This document shows positions 9,640 to 20,850 of a stretch of 64,000 nt of DNA, one piece after another (the stretch's first letter is position 1; each line of letters opens with the position of its first letter). The stretch spans positions 204,848,001 through 204,912,000 of the forward strand of contig JBITNC010000001.1 of the NCBI GenBank assembly GCA_050084985.1, written 5' to 3'. The DNA comes from Nageia nagi. Lineage: Eukaryota; Pinophyta. The position numbers were made by a program, and so were the translations under genes. A model generated the notes under the pieces. That model saw only the letters and a list, made by a program, of their open reading frames with translations. It made no database searches and was not told the DNA's origin.

Positions 9640-12400
9640 ATGGTTAACACTCATTCTTAAATGGCTCATCAAGAGCAATAACTTAACAATGAAAACTATT
9701 TAGAAGAAAGGAGAAGTCATCAGTCTAGTAAAACCACTTTGAGAAGAGAAAATCCCCAAGAAATAGACACAACTTATTTACATCTTATTGATGATGAATT
9801 AGATATGTTTAGACAATATTTAACATAATTAATGATCTTGTATTCTTCCCATGCTCATAGTCTTCCTCTAAATCTAAATTATTTAGCAAAATATACACAA
9901 CTAGTTGATAGCATAGAATAAATTATATTAAGAAATATACAACCTTCACAAACTCATTCAGCTGATACTATACTTCAAAGAGCTCCTTTTAGGCCTAAGT
10001 ATGATCATGTCACATGATATATTCTAGATGGATATTTAGTTCAATCATATTTAAGAAAAGATGATTAGACCCCTTCTACTACTTCTAGGCAAATGGAGGA
10101 ATTTGAAGATCAAATCTCCCTACATACATATACTCCTATACTAGAATCTAGAAATCATGGTAGAGTTTATAATAATCCTCATTACATTTTAAAATCAAAT
10201 ACACCCACTCCTTTTTCAAGTTATAGAACCCCTAGACAAGGACATGAAGTGAGAAAGAACCTTAATCCAACAAGGTTTAAATTACAAGGAATACCTCCCT
10301 ATGTACATAAGAAAGAAAACTCATCTCAAAATAATATACAACATCAACAAGAAATGGTTTTGTATAATCCAAATGTACAACAACAAACTAAACCCATAGG
10401 ATTCATTTAATAACCATGGTTACAAGCATAACCTATGCTTAATTTACATCAAAATAGGTTACCAATAAGACAAACCAATAAATAAAATATTTAAATCCAA
10501 CCTAGACCTAATAAAATGATAGAAAAAGATAAAAAAGGACAACCTAGAGCTCAATCCCTATCTCCCCAAGGTCAAGGAGTATATAGATACCAAGACCCTT
10601 ACTTAACTAAGAGAAAAGAAGCTTCACTTAAAAATTGACAAGATGAGCTTCAAAAGTATCATTTACCTCCAATTAGAAATAAGGTTCAATCAAATTACCC
10701 TCTTACACTTCTACATCTACAAAAAATGCAACAATAACCACCTGCATATCAACCTCCACCATCTTCTCCACCATATGATGGAGTTTACTATGATGCCTAA
10801 ACACCTTTTGGACAAAGATATGAACCATTCCCAAGGTATGAAGGAAAAGTGGATCATAGAAATGATGAATATCCCATGTATCAAAATAAACTAGAAAAAT
10901 AAGATGATCTTCATAAAAGATTTATGGAAATTGAAAAAGAGTTACATTTTCCAAGTAAACAAAAAGAGTCATACAAAACCATTTGATGAATCAATTCATC
11001 CAAGTGTTCCTAAAAAGGAAATTCCTTTCAAATTTGAAATTCCAAAAATTAAGCCATTCAAAGGAAAGGAAGATCCTAAAGAACATCTTAGGAAATTTAA
11101 GTATTCAAGTTATGTTATTGCTAATGATGATGCATTAATGTTGCCTATTTTTTGAATGACACTTGCTAGATAAGCAATGGATTGGTATAATAACTTAACA
11201 TAATATAGTATTCATTCATACACACAATTAGCAAACTTATTCTTAAAACATTTTCGAGTAAATATCAAAGATAAAACTTCCATCATCAATCTTACGAGAT
11301 TACAATAATTTCAAGATAAATCGATTACTAATTTAATCTCAATATGGAGGGTAATTTTAACAAGCATGCCTTACACTTTACTTCAAAAAGAATTGGTAAA
11401 AATATTTAGTAAAAGTTGTTTAAGGCTTATTGCTAGTACCTTATTAATCCAACAACATAAGACCTTTGAAGAAGCCATTTCCCAAGTGGTTATAATAAAA
11501 AATTCAAAATCCAAGATGGTAAAATAAAACATAAGAAAAAAGAAGCTTATGTTAAAAACAAAAATCAAATAGAATAGATAAATAAACCATCATTAGCTAA
11601 CAAAGTTTCTATCACCAAATAAGTAGAACCAAATCCTCCATAAATTCAAGAAAATGACTTTAAACCACTAATAAAGTTTACACCTTTGTTAGAATCTCTT
11701 TATGATATTCTAAAGAAAATTTATGATCATTAAGTAATTACATTACTAGAAATAAGACCTGAATAGCCAAATGCTAAAAATAGTAGATAGTATAATGAGA
11801 ATGAATATTATCATTTCCATCATCAAAAGGGGTATGAAACAAATAAGTGTATGACTTTACAACATAAAATCCAAAACTTAATTGATCAAGGAAATTTGGA
11901 AGTTGATAATCCCTTAGCTATTCTTAATCAAAATTTAGGAATTTATCAAAATCCTCTCCCTCAACATCAGGCTAATAATGTGTCTTACATCCCCCTAAAA
12001 ATTAGGTAACTAGAGTTATGATAATCCAACCTTTGTAGGGATGGTAAATATTACTAAAAGAGCTCAAAGGGTACAAGGAAGACAAAATAATATTTCAAAA
12101 AAACAACTAGATAAGGTTGTTATGCAACCTAATATACCTAGACTTCAACTACTTAAGGTTTCATTGAAAGAAGCCTTACATCAACAATTGAAAAATTTGC
12201 AAGTAAAAATATCTTTGTTTAAGTTATTACAACAATATAAGAATAATAGGGATGCAATGAACCAATTATTACAAACCATCAAATTAGATATAAATGATCT
12301 TGAAAGGTTTGTATATTTTGTAGGAAATATTAAAAAATTTAAAACCTACTATTATTTTCTATGATCATCAAGTCAAACAATCAAATGAAACACGTGGTCA
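9640..12400 (+). pseudogene. gag: T2 gag with long Gln/Pro-rich N-terminus
   Basis: The ATG at 9640 opens a frame that runs, with stops mostly at likely Gln codons, through a 400-residue low-complexity N-terminus rich in Gln, Pro, Tyr and Asn (for example QPPPSSPPYDGVYY near 10745). The retrotransposon gag core follows at about 11000-11570: KIKPFKGKEDPKEHLRKF, YVIANDDALMLPIF, then QAMDWYNNL and FLKHFRVNI. Near 11800-11880 the knuckle reads YHFHHQKGYETNKC, where Cys and His of the Tat CHHC pattern have become Tyr. T4 gag has the same organisation, including the disordered N-terminus, which supports one protein rather than two. A short open frame at 12041-12364 lies near its end. Confidence 0.8.
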
Positions 12401-12800
12401 AGATCCTCCCTTGCATATCATAACTAAAGTGGAAGGAAATACTTTTAAAAGGATATTAATTGATTAAGGTTCAACAACAAACATTATCTCAATAACTACT
12501 TATAAGAATTTGAATCTTCCATTCACTCATATTTATGCAACAACCTTACAATTAAAAGCCTTTAATGATGGCTTATGTTCAATAATGGGATCTATTTCAT
12601 TACCTATTACTATAGGGTCTAATATAGTGCAAACAATAGTGTAAGTAATTGAAGGAGACATAACTCTATATGATATCCTCTTAGGGAGACCTTGAATTAA
12701 AGACATGCAGTGTGTCCCATAAACTTATCATAACTATCTAAAGTACATTCATAAGGGTGTGGTGCATTGTGTACCTAGGGATGAAAATCCATATTGACAT
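12400..12800 (+). pseudogene. pol: T2 aspartic protease with a stop in the active site
   Basis: Reads RILID-stop-GSTTNIIS at about 12450-12485, with TAA at 12465-12467 replacing the variable residue of the Asp-x-Gly-Ser loop. T4 has Lys and T3 has Asn at this place, so this lineage does not use Thr. It continues with LQLKAFNDGL, GSISLPITIG and YDILLGRP, the typical second half of Tat proteases. It would process the polyprotein if intact. Confidence 0.8.
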
Positions 12801-12979
12801 TGTAATAATGTGCACTTATCAAAATAAGTGGATCTACCATCCACTCATTACTTTACAACACCAATACTACCAGAAAAACCATCGATTGTAGTAGGTAAAA
12901 ATACTCCTTTAAACTCTTTGAAATAAGAACACATTATTAATCAATAATTACCCACTACTAAAAAATATTAGTAATAATT

Positions 12980-14242
12980 TACCATAAATAGAACCAATGT
13001 CTCAAGAAAGACATACATGGGAAGAAAGAACATAAAAGTTTGATGATTTAAGTAAAACCCTTTTGTCTAAAATATCTTCCCCTATGGATACATTAGCAAA
13101 AAGAAAGGATTGTAAGAAAAAAATAAGTCATCAAACATTTATCTTGTGACCATAAAACTAATAGATTATGGTATAGAAGAATTTAGAATCGATGATGTCA
13201 TTTTTAGTATTACTTCTACCCAAGAAGTAGGAAGACCAAAAGAATATCCTATTGTAATAGGACAATTGGTGCCACTAGGGAATGTCCCTGACTAAATATT
13301 ATTTATTTTTAAAGTTCCTATAGAACCACCTATACTTCCCTTACCACAACCTCATGAGGGTATTTTTTGTAACTCATTAGTATATTTATCACCTTATATG
13401 AGGTCATTTGTCCAAAAATATTTTGATAGATGTCAACGGAAAGGACAAGACCTAGGATGATATGAATAAGGACCTAGATATTTATTAAATTACCCATTGA
13501 TAAAACATGATTAGGTTATAGAAATAAAAATTGAAAAGAATCTAGTTGCAAGATAGTTGAATTAGAATCATAAATATTAAAGTTTGATAAATCATCCAAA
13601 AAATATAAAGGGATAAGAAATAAAAATAATGAGGGATATGAAGCATTATTATTACCTGATGATGTATCAAGTGATATGGTTAAAATAATAGAAATATTTA
13701 ATGAAGTTTCAAAAAAAATGTCTTTTGATTGGTCTAGAAGTGATGAGTTTGAATCATTAAGTCCAACCAACTCAAGTAATTTTTCATCATATTTCCTTGT
13801 AGATGAAGATACTATAGAATTTACATTAATTTCCAAATAATTGACAAAAAGAGACTATAAAGATTTAGATGCTATATTAAAAACCTTTGATTTCACTATA
13901 AATACTACCTTAGAAGACCAACATCTAGGTAAAGATGTAGAATATAATATATTTGATAAAAATTAAATTTTGATACCAAATTAGCTAGAAGAAGGGTCTC
14001 ATATGTTAATTGAAGAAACCATTAGGGTTGATTTAATTGATAATCCTAATAATCCTATGATTGTTAAACTAGGAAAGTCTCTGAATGAAAATGAAATATT
14101 AGAATTCATGTCCATAATCAAAGAAATGCAAAAACTATTTTCATGGTCATACGCTGATATGCTCATAGTAGATCCTAACTTGGTAGGACATAACTTGGGT
14201 ATTAAAAAAGATGCTAAACCTATCAAATAAAAATTACAAAAA
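12980..14242 (+). pseudogene. pol: T2 protease-RT linker with G-patch-like motif
   Basis: Long spacer between protease and RT. About 13140-13500 is readable in one frame (TIKLIDYGIEEFRIDD, then RPKEYPIVIGQLVPLG) and ends in a G-patch-like block at about 13420-13500, RKGQDLG then YE-stop-GPRYLLNY. The open frame 14003-14230 is the conserved pre-RT segment: LGKSLNENEILEFM, LFSWSYADMLIVDPNL, DAKPIK. The intermediate acidic stretch (13600-13960) is low complexity. No catalytic function is assigned. Confidence 0.65.
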
Positions 14243-14960
14243 ATGCATCCAATAATAGCATTGATGGTGAAAGAAGAGTTACAAAAACTTTTAGAATCTA
14301 AATTCATTCAATTTATTGATTATTTTAATTGGATTTCCAACATGGTACCCATTAAAAAGCCAAATGGAAAAATTTGCATATGCACAAACTTTAGAGACTT
14401 GAATAAAGCTTGCCCTAAGGATGACTTCCTGCTACCACACATAGATAGTTTGGTTTACTCTAGTACTAAACATGAAATGATATCCCTTATGTATGGATTC
14501 TTAGGGTATAATAAGATAAAAGTAGCATCAAAAGATCAACATAAGATAACATTTACAACACCTTAGAATACATTTTGCTATAAAGTAATGCCCTTTAATT
14601 TAAAAAATGCAAGATCCACTTATCATAGGGAAATGATGTACATTTTCCATGATTACATGCATGATATTATGAAATATTATGTAGATAATGTATTAGCTAA
14701 ATCTAAAACTTGAGAAAACCATCCAAAGGTACTTATCAAAATATTTGATAGATTACAAGACTATAGTATTTGATTAAAACCCAAGAAATGAATTTTTGGG
14801 GTAACTTCAGGAATATTATTATTATTTATTATTTCTAGATGATGAATTGAATTATATCCAAATAAAATAAAAGTAATAGTAAATATACAACCCCCATAAA
14901 ACATAAAATAATTGCAAAGTTTGTAGGGTAAGCTACAAGTTGTAAGATATTTTATTTCTC
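14243..14960 (+). pseudogene. pol: T2 reverse transcriptase
   Basis: Open for 107 codons from 14243: MVKEELQKLLESKFI, NMVPIKKPNGKICICTNFRD, NKACPKDDFLLPHID, LMYGFLGYNKI, FTTP. It continues after one stop through YKVMPFNLKNARSTYH to the catalytic motif YVDN at 14678-14689, where the last Asp of YVDD is Asn (GAT to AAT), which abolishes polymerase activity. The thumb block is damaged, and FISQL is visible near 14955. Domain order and motif spacing match T1 and T4. Confidence 0.9.
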
Positions 14961-15540
14961 AGCTATTAGGTAAGTGTAAATTATTCAATAAATTATTTAA
15001 AAAGGGAATTACATTTCATTGGGGTAGTGAACAACAAGAAGCATTTGATGAAATAAAACACTATCTTTTATCACCTCCACTTTTACTTCCACCTAAAGAA
15101 GGGAATCCATTCCTATTATATACATCCACTATTGAATCGGTATTAGGAACTATGCTTTCTCAAAGGAACAAAAATAATAAAGAGCAAGCTATATATTAAC
15201 TCAATCAAACCTTAGTTAGCTATGAAATCAAATACATATACTTGGAAAAATTATGTTTTGCTATGGTTTTTGCAACTAAAATTGAGAAATTATATGTTGA
15301 ATCATACTACATACATAATTGCTAAAGCATATCCTTTGAAGTATATGATGAAAAAAACCTATCAAAATGCAAGAACATCTAAATGGATCATGCATTTAAC
15401 TGAATTTGAGTTGCAATTCATAAGCCAAAAATTAATTAAAGGGCAAGTTATAGCTAATTATCTCATAGAAGCACCATTATTTGATGATAAGCCACTCATC
15501 ATTGAACTACCAAATGAACATATTTTTCAATTAGATGAGA
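14961..15540 (+). pseudogene. pol: T2 RNase H
   Basis: Contains NKLFKKGITFHW, AFDEIKHYLLSPPLLLPP, then ESVLGTMLSQRNKN and, after a shift, EKLCFAMVFA; the open frame 15222-15605 carries KYMMKKTYQNARTSKWIMHL and the end of the domain, FELQFISQKLIKGQVIANYL, conserved with T4 (39031-39446). It degrades the genomic RNA strand during reverse transcription. Two frames are needed to read it, so it is inactive. Confidence 0.85.
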
Positions 15541-16000
15541 TGGAAGTCCCCATGGACCCTAAAGAAGATTGGGATATGGTGATATATTTTGATGGATCAA
15601 GATAAAAGGAAAGTGGAGGTGTATGTGTTTTTTTATCACATCTCAAGGAAATCCTATACTATATTCTTTCAACTTAATTTTTTGTGTACAAATAACAATT
15701 CTGAGTATGAAGCCCTAATAGTAGCTATAAAGATAATTGTAAAATTAAACCTAAAGAAAGTTAAATTCATTGGTGATTCATTACTAATTATGAATCAAGT
15801 TAAAGGAATATTTCAATGTAAAGAACCTATTTTACAAAAGTATAAAAAATTGGTAGATAATTTGCTCCTATCATTTGAAAAATATGATTTAGAAGCAACA
15901 TCAAGGTCAACCAATAGATTCATTGATGCTATGGCTTCAATTGGATCCTTGATACTTGAGAACCCCATCAACAAACTATTCACATAGAGATTGTTCAATT
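15541..16000 (+). pseudogene. pol: T2 archaeal-type second RNase H
   Basis: Starts WDMVIYFDGSR, keeping the catalytic Asp in FDG, then shifts frame; the second frame (15589-15987) carries FLCTNNNSEYEALIVAIKI, FIGDSLLIMNQVKG and DAMASIGSLI. Glu (SEYEAL) and the second Asp (GDSLL) are present, so this copy keeps more catalytic residues than T1 or T4 but is frameshifted. It is the best-preserved aRH in the window and a diagnostic Tat-lineage feature. Confidence 0.85.
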
Positions 16001-16084
16001 TACTCAATCCCCATTGGAAATAAATGGAGTAGAGCATGTAGTTCTTGATATAACAATGGAAGACAAGATCTTATGGCATACCCA

Positions 16085-16330
16085 ATTAGTCAAATTTGCT
16101 ATCAAAAAGTGCAACCAATATTTGATGGGAAAGGAGATAATTATTCATACCAATCATCAACCATTACAATATATATAAAATCAATCAAATTTAAAAAAAA
16201 TAAGACATTACCAATGGATTGGATTTTGTAATAGTTTCATTTTGTACTAAAATACAAGAAGGAAAGTACAAATAAAATTGTAGACATGTAATATAGACCT
16301 CAGACTATAATAAAGGGCTATTAATGATCC
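16085..16330 (+). pseudogene. pol: K1 RNase H C-terminal piece
   Basis: Resumes family K: IKKCNQYLMGKEIIIHTNHQ then PLQYI and RHYQWIGF. The same block is at about 62470-62640 in K2 (LMGKEKVIHTNHKPLKYL, RHYRWMRFLQQFH), which fixes the identity. The His-Thr-Asn-His segment corresponds to the family's HTDH, so the catalytic Asp is Asn in both copies. It joins T2 sequence on its left. Confidence 0.8.
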
Positions 16331-16439
16331 TCACATTGTAGAAAATAAGCTATTAGAAATCCTTAGCAGTCTAAAAATGATCCTCCATCAAGAGAAATTT
16401 GATTTCTATCATTAATGCAATTTTGTTTGTTTATGCAAG

Positions 16440-17536
16440 AGTCCTTTCAAGAGGCTTATTTGTAGGATTTATACTTTGGAGAGGTGTATTAGTAGTTGAA
16501 ACATTCTTATACACCAAATTGTGAAGGTATGGATAATTATCATATTATTGATAGACTTATTTACAAGTTGGATTTTTTATGTATTCCTAAGAGTGAAAGA
16601 GTTTAGTTGATCAAAGAGGAACAAAATTCAAAAATTCCTTATTATTTTAGAGTTGGAAAAATAATTACAATGATTTTTGGGTCAATAATTGTAAAACTTC
16701 TTAGTCATTTTGGAGTTGGAAAATATCTTTATTAGGAATTTTGGGCCAATATAGATGTTTTTATTGACCCAAAATTCAAGATTAAATTGTAAAATACATA
16801 TGGGAATGTGTTATATGTTGTACAAGTAAGCCAAGCAATAGAAAATTAGGGTTGTATCAGCCACATTTGATTCCTAACCATCCTTGGGAAAGTATGTCTA
16901 TTAATTTTCTAGGTGGGTTGCCTTTGACTAAGAAAGATCATGATTATTTGTTTATTAGGGTGGATCATTTTAGCAAGATGTGTGTGTTGATTCCATGCAA
17001 TAATACCATTATGGGATAAGAAGCTGCAAATATTTTCTTTACTCAAGTATGGGTTCATTTTGGTTTGATTAATTCCATTATTTTTGATAGGGATTCAAGA
17101 TTTTTAGGCAAAATTTGAACTTATTTATGGGATAATATGGATATTAGGTTTAAGAGGAGTAGCAATTTTCATCCTCAAATGAATAGTCAAACTAAAGTGG
17201 TAAATAGAACTGTTGTTCAACTTTTGAGAGACTATTATGGTAAGAATGCTAAATCTTGGGATGAACATCTTGTTTACATACAATAGGGTAATTATTACTT
17301 CTATAAGAAAATATCCATTTGAGACATGTTTTGGTTATCTACCTCTATCATATTTTGATTATGTTTTTTGGAAATAAGAGGATAATGAACTTCTAGTTGA
17401 GATTAAAGAGAAATAAGATGAAAATTTAATTAACAAAATTAGGCAAGTTCACTTAAAAGTTCAATAGAAACTTAAATCAAGTCAAAGTAAATACAAGTTA
17501 AGTCATGAAAAGCATAGGATTGATGACAAGTTTGAA
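16440..17536 (+). pseudogene. pol: K1 integrase, catalytically dead
   Basis: HHCC region around 16540-16850 (YHIIDRLIYKLDFLCIP, FGVGK, CVICCTSKPSNRKL): a 62-bp tandem duplication at 16638-16761 repeats the FGVGK segment. Core: SINFLGGLPLTKKDHDYLF, where the family has MDF, so the first catalytic Asp is Asn; IFDRDSRFLG keeps the second Asp; QTKVVNRTVVQLLRDYYGK has Lys where the catalytic Glu stands. Two of three catalytic residues are therefore lost, both by G-to-A-type changes. Downstream, 17280-17530 is the frame-shifted tail. Confidence 0.9.
16638..16761 (+). repeat. 62-bp tandem duplication inside K1 integrase
   Basis: CTTATTATTTTAGAGTTGGA at 16638 recurs as CTTAGTCATTTTGGAGTTGG at 16700. 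The copies encode the same FRVGK/FGVGK peptide, so the duplication is internal to the gene. Confidence 0.75.
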
Positions 17537-17994
17537 ATGGGAGATCAAAATTGGCTATATCTTAGTAAAGATAGGTTGCAAGGGCCAACCAAAAAGTTGA
17601 AACCAATCGAGTATGGACCATTTCATATTGTGGTTCAAGTTGGTGAGAATGCATTTAAGTTAGATTTACCACCTTGCATACATATATATTTAGTTTTTAA
17701 TATGAAGAGCTTGAAGTTATTTGAGCCATTCATGCTAATTGAATAAGAATATAATAGTAATCAAGTTTTACCATCAATTAAAGACTTAGAACCTCACACT
17801 ATGAATGCACTACTTGAAGATTCATTTTTTGCAAAAGAAGGTTTATACAACAAGAAGGGGACAATAAAAAATTTGGTTGGTTATATTGAAGGGAAAAATT
17901 TGTAATAAAGCTAAATGGTATGAAAGTACCAAGGTTGAGGAATTATTTCCTCATCTAATTCCAAAATATATTTTCAAGAATAAAAAGCCTCCTC
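17537..17994 (+). pseudogene. pol: K1 integrase C-terminal tail (GPF module, chromodomain-like end)
   Basis: Open for 69 codons from 17537: GDQNWLYLSKDRLQGPTKKL, then EYGPFHIVVQVGENAFKLDL, the GPY/F-type module that ends many Ty3/gypsy integrases. After a stop the frame continues to EDLEPH-like and KAKWYESTKVEELFPHLIP (17900-17970), which lies where chromoviruses have their chromodomain and may be a diverged one. The domain ends about 10 bp before the polypurine tract, the usual arrangement. Confidence 0.8.
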
Positions 17995-18006
17995 ATTGGG
18001 GAGGTG
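17995..18006 (+). other. K1 polypurine tract
   Basis: ATTGGGGAGGTG immediately precedes the LTR start TGATCC, as expected for the second-strand primer. Confidence 0.7.
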
Positions 18007-18614
18007 TGATCCAAAAAGGGATTTCATTTTCAAAGTTTAATTTTAGGAGTGGAAATTATCACCATTGGTTTCCATGCTTGAAATTAGACATGTTTGCAAA
18101 ATTGGGTGAGCTAAATTGGCAAAAAGAGGGCCATCAATGGTCCTCAAATGGCTAATAAGGGTCCATTATGGTCTACAAATAGTCCTTTTATCATAGTTAT
18201 TTTCTTGTAATTTGAAGAGCTAGAGGCAATTTTGAGAGCTAAAGCATATTCTTCTTCCATTTAATTTCAAAGGAAATTCATTTCGAGAAGATTGTAGATT
18301 GTTGAGAGTAGTTTTAAAAATTCTATGAAATTATTGAAGTATAAACTTAACAATTGAATATTCATATCTAATTTAAGGTAATTTAAGGATAATATATGTT
18401 AGATAAGGAGTGTATTCCATATTCAAAATTATTTGTAATCCCATTTGGGTCCCATAATGAAGAAGAGGTGCTAAATTGGATGTACTCCCACACTAGGAGG
18501 AACCAATAGAAATTTGACTATGTTAAATTATGTGAATGTTTATTTTTATGCTATTTTATGTTTTCTATTATTTTTTTACAATTTCATGTTAAATTTCATC
18601 ATTAAAGTCCTTCA
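18007..18614 (+). mobile_element. K1 3' LTR
   Basis: TGATCC... to ...TTCA. Shares its start with 5200 and the segment CACTAGGAGGAACC with the K2 LTR (about 47880). The right end is estimated from the CA dinucleotide at 18613-18614; a 5-bp repeat matching the left flank was not found. Confidence 0.65.
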
Positions 18615-18649
18615 TAATAGGACCACCATTAATCCTTGATAGGATACCA

Positions 18650-19640
18650 TCGACCAATTTCTTGAGAGTCAAGTTCTAAATATTTTAAGGGATTATATAT
18701 AGTTGATGAACTTTAGAATAACATAAATTACAAAGTTTATTGATGAAATTTGGATCCATAGACCAATAAGAAAGGGGTATCTCTTATTTGTGTTTTGATA
18801 CTTATATAATATGCCCATAGAGCCATGGGTAATTGGATGTGCTAATCATGATTAATATCATTAGTTAAAATGTTGATAAGTATTTTGATTGAGGATTTAA
18901 CTTGGTCATTACCTTGAGGGTAATAAGAAGTAGAAAACCCTTGAATAATGTTGTATTTATTGTAAAGTTATTTGAAATCCTTATTTTCAAATGGAGTACC
19001 ATTATTTTTAATGATGTTTTTAGGAATTTTAAATGTAAAAATAATATGATGATGAATGAATGTTGCAACTTATGTTCTATTCATGGATAAAAGAGGAATG
19101 GGGTCAACTCACTTGGTGAAATATTTAGTTGTGGTGATGATGAGGTCATGTTGGTGAGAAGATTTATGTTGAATTTGATCAATGAGATCAAGGTCCTATT
19201 GAGAAAATGACCATAAGTTTTATATTAGTTGGAGGGCTTAAGTAGGGATGTGAATTTTGTTAGAATATTGTTGACATTTGAAGCATCATTTAACATACAA
19301 AAATATTTTTCAAATGTAGGCTAGTAGCAACTCATATTATTTATAAATGATATGATGATGAATGAATATTGCATGTTATGTTATAGTCATGGATGATAAA
19401 TGAATGGTTTTAACCCACTTGGTGAAATATTTAATTTGAATTTGACCAATGAGATCAAACCCCATTGAGAAAATGACCATAAATCTTATATTAGTTAGAT
19501 GATTGAGTAGGAATATGAATTTTGTCAAAATAATATTGATATTTGAAGCATAATTTAATATACAATAATCTTGTTCAAGTGTAGGCCAATAGTAACTCGT
19601 GCAAAGGATATTTTTAGAGATAACTACATTAAAATATCCT
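18650..19640 (-). pseudogene. pol: T3 integrase with internal tandem duplication
   Basis: On the minus strand, CFKCQQY (part of the zinc site) is followed by LWSFSQ-stop-DLDLIDQ (first catalytic Asp kept) and TTKYFTK (like DYFTKW). The C-terminal half at 18700-18960 reads FSTSYYPQGNDQVKSSIKIL, where the catalytic Glu is Lys, then QLPMALWAYYISIKT and PFLLVYG. The stretch covering the zinc-to-core junction is present twice (19044-19349 and 19350-19610). Clearly a Tat integrase, inactive. Confidence 0.85.
19044..19610. repeat. 306-bp tandem duplication within T3 integrase
   Basis: ATATGATGATGAATGAATGT at 19044 recurs at 19350 (ATATGATGATGAATGAATAT), and the whole following segment, including CACTTGGTGAAATATTTA and GAGAAAATGACCATAA, is repeated with divergence. 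Period 306 bp, two copies. Confidence 0.8.
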
Positions 19641-19899
19641 CCATAGGAGCCATCATGTGCTTCTTGAATAATTATGATGAAGGATTCCCCTAATTATGAT
19701 ATAGTTTGTGGATTTTTGTTAGAATTTTCTCTTAGTACTCTTTGTTATACCAAAGAGAATAAATCCTTCATTCAAGTAGTCATAAATAACAATGTACCAA
19801 GAAGGAAAGTAATCATATTCAATGGCATTGATAGTAGACAAATATTAACAATCAAAATATGGTTGATGTAACTTTTGAATAACCACATAGATTTTATCA

Positions 19900-20440
19900 T
19901 CCTCAGATGTAGATGACATAAAAAAGCTAACGAAGCCATTATATCAACAAACTTGTTTGTTAATCTTGAAGTGGATTCAATAGTATATCATTCAAATATT
20001 TTGATAAGTTTATCAACCAAAGATTTGTATTTATTGAAAGTCTTATTCTTGCATTGATAGATTCCTTTAACTTGGTTGATCACTAGTTGATAATCGTAAA
20101 AGATATGGATAGTCTTAAAGTTTAGTGAAAGGAAAATTTAAAATACAAGTAAAAGTAGCTCATATTCTACCATTTGGTTATGCATTTGAAATCTAGTCTG
20201 AAAGAGAGAGGAAGAGGATCTCCTTGAGTTGTGATAAGAACTATACTAGTACCTCTCTCTTGTGCAAATTTAGAGTCATCAAAGTGAAGAGTTGCATGAA
20301 ATTTATATTCCTTTGTATTGATATCTTCTTCTTTCTTGAATATGTTGATAATTGATTCATCAAAGAATTTCAAGATCAAGGGTTGATTATTATGAATAGG
20401 AGCTTCTACCCACTAATATGCTCTTCCTTTTCCTTTGGTG
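19900..20440 (-). pseudogene. pol: T3 archaeal-type second RNase H
   Basis: Minus-strand frame 20167-20379 contains ATLHFDDSKFAQERGTSIVL, then TTQGDPLPLSFRLDFKC. FDD keeps the catalytic Asp of FDG. The following acidic block with the conserved SEYEAL is broken by a shift after FKCITKW. Position between RNase H and integrase agrees with T1, T2 and T4. Confidence 0.8.
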
Positions 20441-20850
20441 GATTTTTAATTGATAAAATGTAGGTTGAATTCTATGAGAAACATGGTTGATTTTGAAGTA
20501 CACCAGTTGTGATAAGTTTTGCTCATCATATACTTCAAAGGGTCAGTTTGAGCAATGACATATGTCTTATGATTAAGCATGTGCTATGATTTTCTTAGTT
20601 GCAAAGAGTATGGTGAGATAAAGTTTCTTAATGTAGACATAACATGTATCATATTCTATAAGAGTATTCCTGATATAATAAACTCCTTATTATTAACCTT
20701 TGATATTTTTATGAGCTAAAATTGATCCTAGGGAAAAGTTTGTAGCAGTTGTGTAGAGATAAAATAGATTTCCTTCTTGAGAAGGGACTAGAATTAGAGA
20801 TGTTATGACATAATTATGGAGTGAATCAAATCCTTCTTTAATTTCTCACT
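20440..20850 (-). pseudogene. pol: T3 RNase H
   Basis: Located between RT and the second RNase H. Recognisable in several frames on the minus strand: the piece around 20510-20590 corresponds to HMLNHKTYVIAQTDPLKYM-like sequence, as in T2 and T4. Much decayed; called mainly by order and by similarity of that one block. Confidence 0.55.

Larger units (their letters stand above)
8027..16085 (+). mobile_element. T2: Tat-lineage element nested in K1
   Basis: A 5' LTR-like start at 8027, long leader, gag (9640), protease, G-patch-like linker, RT, RNase H and archaeal-type RNase H, all on the plus strand. Integrase, 3' region and 3' LTR are missing: Tat-type sequence stops at about 16085, where K1 RNase H resumes. 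This is best explained as an insertion into K1 followed by a deletion that removed the right part of T2 and the middle of K1 pol. Confidence 0.75.
5200..18614 (+). mobile_element. K1: chromovirus-like Ty3/gypsy element split by T2
   Basis: The 5' LTR (5200-5920) and 3' LTR (18007-18614) start alike (TGATCCAAA) and share TTTTAGGAGTGG and a similar distal part. Between them, the order primer site, gag, protease, RT start is followed, after T2, by RNase H, integrase and a polypurine tract. About 350 codons of RT and RNase H are missing at the T2 junctions, so insertion of T2 was accompanied or followed by deletion. No matching target duplication was seen. Confidence 0.75.

Noticed and set aside
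13999-14307. 102-codon minus-strand frame
   Set aside because: Exactly opposite the T2 pre-RT and RT start, which is recognised on the plus strand.
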